The notes below the pieces were generated by a model, which had not been told where the DNA came from, made no database searches, and saw only the letters and a program-made list of their open reading frames with translations. Positions 59,301 to 64,000 of a DNA stretch of 64,000 nucleotides are shown here, one piece after another (within the stretch, counting starts at the first letter, position 1; every line of letters starts with the position of its first letter). The stretch is from Cohnella candidum. Its GTDB lineage: Bacteria > Bacillota > Bacilli > Paenibacillales > Paenibacillaceae. The translations under genes and the position numbers were made by a program. The DNA lies in the NCBI RefSeq assembly GCF_003713065.1, contig NZ_CP033433.1, forward strand, positions 3,039,001-3,103,000. The letters are read 5' to 3'.

Positions 59301-60272
59301 ATGAACGTCAAACCGTACCCGTTGCATTTTCGTCCTGAGTTCAAAGAAAGGGTTTGGGGAGGCCGCGCCCTGGAGCGCTTCGGCTTCGATGTGCCGGCCG
59401 GTGCGATCGGCGAAGGCTGGATGATCGCCGACCACCCGAACGGGGTGTCCCACGTCACGAACGGACCGCTCTCTGGCCAGGGCCTCGATGCCGTCCGCGA
59501 AGCTTACGGCGAAACTTGGTTCGGCGCGAAAGGCAGCCATTCGGGCAACGGGCGGTTCCCCTTGCTGATCAAGCTGCTGGATTGCAACGACGACCTCTCC
59601 GTCCAGGTGCACCCGAACGACCATTATGCGGGTTTGCCGAAAGGCGAGCTGGGCAAAACCGAGATGTGGTACGTCCTCAGCGCCAAGCCGGACGCTAAAA
59701 TCATCTACGGCTTGCAGCCCGGCGTCACCCGGGAATCGATGGCCCAAGCGATCGAAGAAGGCCGCATCATGGACACGCTGCAAGTGGTGCCGGTCGAAGC
59801 CGGCGATACGTTCTACATACCGGCCGGCACGGTCCACGCGTTGTGCGCGGGCGTCGTCGTCGCCGAAATCCAGCAAAACTCCGATACGACTTACCGGCTG
59901 TACGATTACGACCGCCCGGGATTGGACGGCAAGCCGCGGGAACTGCATATCGAGGATTCGCTGAACGTCACCGCCTTCGAGGGCTCCGACGCGACCCGCA
60001 TGAAGACGGACGGCGCCAAGCCGGGAGAATGGCACACGCTCGCCTCGTCTCCTTATTTCCGAACCGAAAAAGGCGTCGTCGACGGCGCTTGGAAGCTTGC
60101 CACGACGCCGGACAGCTTCGTGATCCTCATCGTGTGCGAAGGCGAAGGAACGATCGGCTGGGCGGACGGATCCCTGCAAGCCAAATCGGGAGATTGCTTC
60201 CTGCTTCCGGCGCCGCTCGGCGAATATACGCTGGACGGGAACATGACGGTGCTGCGCAGCCAAGTACCGTGA
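59301..60272 (+). CDS. manA: mannose-6-phosphate isomerase (type I)
   Basis: A 323-residue zinc isomerase that interconverts fructose-6-phosphate and mannose-6-phosphate. The zinc ligands lie in QVHPNDHYA, GKTEMWYVL and AGTVHALCAG, and IQQNSDTTYRLYDY is the conserved substrate segment. Length fits the short Firmicute form. It starts right after the VOC gene with GGAGGG upstream. Mannose supply could serve the glycosyltransferases in the window. Confidence 0.93.
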   Translation: MNVKPYPLHFRPEFKERVWGGRALERFGFDVPAGAIGEGWMIADHPNGVSHVTNGPLSGQGLDAVREAYGETWFGAKGSHSGNGRFPLLIKLLDCNDDLSVQVHPNDHYAGLPKGELGKTEMWYVLSAKPDAKIIYGLQPGVTRESMAQAIEEGRIMDTLQVVPVEAGDTFYIPAGTVHALCAGVVVAEIQQNSDTTYRLYDYDRPGLDGKPRELHIEDSLNVTAFEGSDATRMKTDGAKPGEWHTLASSPYFRTEKGVVDGAWKLATTPDSFVILIVCEGEGTIGWADGSLQAKSGDCFLLPAPLGEYTLDGNMTVLRSQVP

Positions 60273-60300
60273 CCATCCGCCGGGAGAGGAGGCGCATGTC

Positions 60301-60795
60301 GTGCGCCAAGGATTGCTGTTAACGGGGCTAGGGATTGCCGTTTGGGGTGTGGCCACGCTGTTCTTCCGTTTGATCGGAAGCTGGGTGTTGGTCGCGCCGG
60401 GCGAAGCCCATTTCGGATCGTCGCTGTTTCTGTTGGAACTGCTGACGCTGCTGATCTTGATCGGCCTGGCGGTCGCCGTGCGGCTGAAGTGGTTTCCGGA
60501 ACGCGGATCCGCTACCCGGTTCGGCTATACGGCCGCCGCGATCGGCCTGCTGCTGGATACGTTCTCCGTCTGGCGGCGCGATACCGTGTTTCCGGCGTTC
60601 AGCGAAGGGCAGCACCATGCTTTCGCGATCTGGATGACGCTGGGTTACGCGCTGATGCTGATCGTGCCGGCCGCGGTCGACCGTTTGATCCGGGAGAAGC
60701 CCGCTATAACGGCTGCAGATTCGCCGGAAACGGATGCGCAAACGCATCCGGCCGAGGAGGGAATCCGCGATGCGGACGCCGACCGAACAACATAA
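60301..60795 (+). CDS. DUF5367-like small membrane protein
   Basis: A 164-residue protein with four hydrophobic segments (about 5-27, 42-62, 74-90, 104-125) and a polar acidic tail rich in D, T and A. It resembles the DUF5367 group; function unknown. The GTG start has GGAGG 8 nt upstream. Its end overlaps moaB by 26 bp. Confidence 0.7.
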   Translation: MRQGLLLTGLGIAVWGVATLFFRLIGSWVLVAPGEAHFGSSLFLLELLTLLILIGLAVAVRLKWFPERGSATRFGYTAAAIGLLLDTFSVWRRDTVFPAFSEGQHHAFAIWMTLGYALMLIVPAAVDRLIREKPAITAADSPETDAQTHPAEEGIRDADADRTT

Positions 60796-61294
60796 GAGCG
60801 AGGCGCCTTCCCGCGTCTCCTGCCTGATCGTGACCGTATCCGATACCCGAACCGCCGAGACGGATAAGAGCGGCCAGCTGATCCGCCGTCTCTTGGAAGA
60901 GCACGGACACCCCGTCGCGGGGCATCACATCGTGCCGGACGAATACGATCGGATCACCGCGATCTTGAGGGAAGCCGCCGACAGCCCCGGCGTGGAAGCG
61001 GTCCTTCTCAACGGCGGAACGGGCATCGCGGCCCGGGACGTCACGGTGGAAGCCGTCCGTTCGATGCTCCACAAGGAGTTGCCCGGCTTCGGCGAGCTGT
61101 TCCGCTATCTGAGCTTCGCGGAGGATATCGGCTCCGCCGCCCTGCTCTCCCGCGCGGTGGCCGGCACGCTGGGCCGCAAGATCGTCTTCGCGATGCCGGG
61201 CTCCACCGGCGCGGTGAAGCTGGCGATGACGAGGCTCATCCTGCCTGAGCTCGGCCACGTGATGAGGGAGATTTACAAAGACATCCGATCTTAA
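60770..61294 (+). CDS. moaB: MoaB/Mog-family molybdenum cofactor protein
   Basis: A 174-residue MoaB-type protein, a molybdopterin adenylyltransferase-like enzyme. It has LIVTVSDTRTAETDKSG, the MPT-binding LNGGTGIAARDVTVEAV and AMPGSTGAVKLAM, all canonical for the family. ATG 60770 was chosen with GGAGGG 8 nt upstream, overlapping DUF5367 by 26 bp. It supports the presence of the molybdoenzyme at 28.9 kb. Confidence 0.92.
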   Translation: MRTPTEQHKSEAPSRVSCLIVTVSDTRTAETDKSGQLIRRLLEEHGHPVAGHHIVPDEYDRITAILREAADSPGVEAVLLNGGTGIAARDVTVEAVRSMLHKELPGFGELFRYLSFAEDIGSAALLSRAVAGTLGRKIVFAMPGSTGAVKLAMTRLILPELGHVMREIYKDIRS

Positions 61295-61304
61295 TCGCAG
61301 AACC

Positions 61305-61363
61305 AAAAAAGGCCTTCCGCCCGACTGCAGAAAGAACTGCAGATCGAGCGAGAGGCCTTTCTT
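61305..61363. terminator. bidirectional terminator between moaB and the esterase gene
   Basis: AAAGGCCT and AGGCCTTT outer arms with an inner CTGCAG/CTGCAG stem around AAAGAA. T-rich runs flank it on both strands (TTTCTTTC on plus, TTTTTTGG on minus). Confidence 0.88.
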
Positions 61364-61374
61364 TCGTTACTTCA

Positions 61375-62334
61375 TCACAACCCGAATTGGGAAGAGAGGA
61401 AGACGAGCGCTTTCCGGTTCTGGTCGCCGCCGACATGGTGGCCGGAAAACGGATACGGATGCATCTCCTTCGGAGCGGTAATCCGGTTGTAGGCGGCGTA
61501 AATCGTTTCCGGCATCGTCACCGTGTCTTTCAGCCCGACGGATACGAGCACGGGGACGCGAATCCGCGGCGCAAGGTTCAACAGGTCGAAGTAGCTGAGC
61601 GTTTCGAGCACCCGCTCCAGCCGCTCGGGGAAGCGCGCGACGTATTCCGCGGCTTCCGTCAGCGAGCCGGTGGAGTTCAGGATGCCGAAGTCCATGTGGC
61701 ACATGTTCGGGATGTGCGCCACCGCCAGCGCGACCCGGGAAGACAGCGCGGCCGCCATCAGCGAGAGTCCGCCGCCTTGGCTGCCGCCGGCGACGCAGAT
61801 GCGCGCGGCGTCCACGTCTTCTTGCTGCGCCGCCCATTCTACCGCCTTCAAAGCGTCGATCGTGATCGCTTTGTAGTAACACGTATCGCGGTCGAGAATG
61901 CCCTGCGTGATCCAGCCTTTCGTCATGCCGCCTTCCTGGCCGAGCCGGTTGCCCGTCTCTCCGCCTTGTCCCCGCACGTCGACGCTGAACACGGCCATGC
62001 CGGCCAACAAATAGGAACCGAAATCTTCCGGGTACCCTCGGCTTCCGGTATACCCATGAAAATGTACGACGCACGGCAGCTTCGTCCCTGCCGGGACGAA
62101 CCCGGGCCGCAGATACCAGCCGTGGATCCGCGTGTCGTCGAAGCCCTCGTATTCGACTTGATAGGCTTCCACGTGCGGCATCGGCGTTTCCGTCTTCCGC
62201 ATGGCGGCATGAAGCGGCTTGCCTTCGAATTGTTTCAGCGTTTCTTCCCAATAGGTCTCCAAATCCGGACGCGCCGTCAGCGGAGGCTCGTATTGCTCCA
62301 AATCCGCGATCCTGCGGGAAACGGCATGGCTCAT
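61375..62334 (-). CDS. acetylxylan esterase / cephalosporin-C deacetylase family (CE7)
   Basis: A 319-residue alpha/beta hydrolase of carbohydrate esterase family 7. The catalytic triad is Ser in AGGSQGGG, Asp in GLKDTVTMP and His in SGHHVGG; RGQGGETG is the CE7 signature. It removes acetyl groups from oligosaccharides or cephalosporin C in the cytosol (no signal peptide). ATG 62334 has GGAG 9 nt upstream; a TTG three codons earlier lies too close. Confidence 0.92.
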   Translation of the reverse strand: MSHAVSRRIADLEQYEPPLTARPDLETYWEETLKQFEGKPLHAAMRKTETPMPHVEAYQVEYEGFDDTRIHGWYLRPGFVPAGTKLPCVVHFHGYTGSRGYPEDFGSYLLAGMAVFSVDVRGQGGETGNRLGQEGGMTKGWITQGILDRDTCYYKAITIDALKAVEWAAQQEDVDAARICVAGGSQGGGLSLMAAALSSRVALAVAHIPNMCHMDFGILNSTGSLTEAAEYVARFPERLERVLETLSYFDLLNLAPRIRVPVLVSVGLKDTVTMPETIYAAYNRITAPKEMHPYPFSGHHVGGDQNRKALVFLSSQFGL

Positions 62335-62347
62335 TCCAAGCAACTCC

Positions 62348-63340
62348 TTACGCTTTCAGAATCGACTCGATCGCGGCGAGCTCATCCTCGCCGAACGCCA
62401 GGTTGTTCACGATCGCCGCGTTGTCGTCGAGCTGGCTTGCCTTGCTCGCGCCGATCAGCACGCTCGTCACGCGGTTGCCGCGCAGTACCCACGACAAGGC
62501 CATTTGGGCCAGCGATTGGCCGCGCGCTTGCGCGATGTCGTTCAATTTGCGAACCTTTTCGACGCGCTCGGGGGTGATATTGTTTTCGTTCAGGAACACC
62601 GATGCGCCGGCCGCACGGGAATCCGCCGGAATCCCGCTTAAGTACTTGTTCGTCAGCAAACCTTGCTCGAGCGGCGAGAAGGCGATGGAGCCGACGCCGT
62701 TCTCTTCGAGCACGTCCAGGAGCTCATCCTCGATCCAACGGTCGAACATGCTGTAACGCGGCTGATGAATGAGCAGCGGGGTGCCGAGCCGCTTCAGGAT
62801 CGCGATCGCTTCGCGCGCTTGCGGAGCCCGGTAATTCGATATTCCGACGTACAGCGCTTTGCCGGAACGCACGATCTGGTCAAGTGCACCCATCGTTTCT
62901 TCGAGAGGGGTTTCCGGATCCGGACGGTGATGATAGAAGATGTCGACGTAATCGAGCCCCATCCGTTTCAGGCTTTGGTCCAGGCTGGAAATCAGGTACT
63001 TGCGAGAGCCCCAGTCTCCGTACGGGCCTTCCCACATGTAGTAGCCGGCTTTGGTCGAGATGATGAGCTCGTCGCGATACGGCTTCAAGTCGGTCGCGAG
63101 CAGGCGGCCGAACATATCTTCCGCGGAGCCCGGAGGGGGTCCGTAATTGTTGGCCAGGTCGAAATGGGTGATGCCGAGGTCGAACGCGCGGCGCACGAGC
63201 GCCCTCCCGTTCTCGAAAGTATCGATGCCCCCGAAGTTGTGCCACAGCCCCAGCGATACCGCCGGCAGCTTCAGCCCCGAGCGGCCGACGCGGTTGTACT
63301 GCATGCCCGCGTATCGGTCGGATTTTGCCAAGTACGTCAT
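62348..63340 (-). CDS. aldo/keto reductase (YghZ/Gpr-like)
   Basis: A 330-residue NADPH-dependent reductase of the YghZ (L-glyceraldehyde-3-phosphate reductase) group. The catalytic tetrad is Asp/Tyr in HFDLANNYGPPPG, Lys in STKAGYYMW and His in FYHHRPDPETP; the cofactor site is near VLIGASKASQL. AGGAG precedes the ATG. It is followed after 14 bp by the esterase, so they may be co-expressed. Confidence 0.92.
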   Translation of the reverse strand: MTYLAKSDRYAGMQYNRVGRSGLKLPAVSLGLWHNFGGIDTFENGRALVRRAFDLGITHFDLANNYGPPPGSAEDMFGRLLATDLKPYRDELIISTKAGYYMWEGPYGDWGSRKYLISSLDQSLKRMGLDYVDIFYHHRPDPETPLEETMGALDQIVRSGKALYVGISNYRAPQAREAIAILKRLGTPLLIHQPRYSMFDRWIEDELLDVLEENGVGSIAFSPLEQGLLTNKYLSGIPADSRAAGASVFLNENNITPERVEKVRKLNDIAQARGQSLAQMALSWVLRGNRVTSVLIGASKASQLDDNAAIVNNLAFGEDELAAIESILKA

Positions 63341-64000
63341 GACTCCTGCCCCTTCCCGGATTCCGATAATGATTGCTGATCTGCAGCCGCCGCTTGCCCG
63401 TCCGGCAGCGGCAGCGCGACAAGCCGCGGCGGCTCGTCTTCGCCCGAGTACAGGATCACGAGCGCCGTTCCCGCCGTTTTGTCGGTTCGGCCTTCCTGGA
63501 CCCATGCGCCGTAGTCGAACGGAATGCGGTCGAGTGCCGCTTTCTTTTGCAGTTCCCGCTCCTCCATGCCCAGCTTTTCCGCCGCCCATCTCAGGCCTTG
63601 CATCCAGTCCTTCTTCTCCAGCCGGTCCTCCCACCACGTCTTGCGGGGCTTGTATTTATGCTGCAGGTAGTAGTCGATTTTGAGAAGCGCCATCGCGACG
63701 TCCGTATCCAGTCCTTCCGGCCGGTCCGCCTCGAGGAACGACCACAGCCGAATGAACAGGTCCTCGAGCTGATGGCCGATCCGGCTCCAGCCTCGGGATT
63801 CCCAGTAGTCGCCGAAGCGCTGGAAGAAATCGAACGGGGACGGGTACACGGTCGTGACCAGGTATTCCATCGTCCGATCCATCCGGTGGGCGTTCCAGTA
63901 TTTCTCCAGCACGTCTTCCACCCGTTTGATCCGCACGATGTCGGAGAACGGCATGACGTCGCTGCCCAGCATCTCGTATGGCGCCCGCTCCATATACACG
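63337..64000 (-). CDS. B12-binding radical SAM protein, C-terminal part (DUF4080)
   Basis: The visible 220 residues match the DUF4080 tail of B12-binding-domain radical SAM proteins (RIKRVEDVLEKYWN, PFDFFQRFGDYWESRGW, SFLEADRPEG). The B12-binding and radical SAM domains with the CxxxCxxC motif must lie beyond the right edge, so the gene is partial here; the ATG at 63999 is most likely internal. Its stop overlaps the aldo/keto reductase start by 4 bp (ATGA). Substrate unknown. Confidence 0.82.
   Translation of the reverse strand, partial: VYMERAPYEMLGSDVMPFSDIVRIKRVEDVLEKYWNAHRMDRTMEYLVTTVYPSPFDFFQRFGDYWESRGWSRIGHQLEDLFIRLWSFLEADRPEGLDTDVAMALLKIDYYLQHKYKPRKTWWEDRLEKKDWMQGLRWAAEKLGMEERELQKKAALDRIPFDYGAWVQEGRTDKTAGTALVILYSGEDEPPRLVALPLPDGQAAAADQQSLSESGKGQES

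Overview
The window looks like a chromosomal segment of a GC-rich, spore-forming Firmicute of the Paenibacillaceae (Cohnella/Paenibacillus-like). This is inferred from Bacillus-type gene order (pheS-pheT-zapA...mutS2-DUF350; infC-rpmI-rplT; ytqA-ytqB; yojF-bshB2; sigI-rsgI), T-box leaders, AGGAGG ribosome binding sites, many TTG/GTG starts, and bacillithiol and SigI genes. No rRNA, tRNA, CRISPR array, transposase or prophage was recognised. The 3' part of a radical SAM gene is cut by the right edge.

Layout. 1-9.8 kb: a translation and cell-division block on the minus strand. PheS/PheT are under a Phe T-box, followed by a ZapA with a very long coiled-coil tail, MutS2, a DUF350 protein and a 27-residue membrane peptide. 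Two plus-strand genes (a 4-TM holin-family protein and a CuA-type lipoprotein) sit where Bacillus has cvpA/polX. 9.8-13.8 kb: copper genes (ycnI, copC-copD fusion) enclosing a NarL-type two-component system. 14.2-19.5 kb: 5-oxoproline/gamma-glutamyl metabolism (pxpBC fusion, pxpA, gamma-glutamylcyclotransferase) with a GGDEF-EAL protein in the same run. 20-24 kb: TetR repressor and divergent MMPL exporter. 24-34 kb: a DRE-TIM aldolase, a YneR-type protein, a large exported unknown, then bshB2/yojF, a sulfite-oxidase-like enzyme, an MFS transporter, leucyl aminopeptidase and an orphan sporulation-type kinase in one direction. 34-36 kb: sigI-rsgI with a SigI-like promoter. 37 kb: ahpC behind a PerR-box candidate.

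37.7-47.5 kb: branched-chain amino acid synthesis (ilvB-ilvN-ilvC-leuA, an aminotransferase, two glycerophosphodiesterase-like paralogs, leuB) under a T-box with a probable Leu specifier. 47.6-54.5 kb: GNAT, small membrane and Gly-rich proteins, infC-rpmI-rplT with an L20-type leader and an AUU start, two glycosyltransferases and a PAP2 phosphatase. 54.8-64 kb: trmB, a second PAP2 protein, ytqA-ytqB, VOC protein, manA, DUF5367, moaB, acetyl esterase, aldo/keto reductase and the truncated radical SAM gene.

The least expected signal is non-coding. A dispersed element of about 190 bp, built from four near-palindromes (arms ATTAGTGGGA/TCCCACTAAT), occurs at 13.9-14.1 kb and again, inverted, at 54.6-54.8 kb. 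Even the sequences between the palindromes are alignable. A separate family of short intergenic repeats sits at 56.56-56.81 kb.
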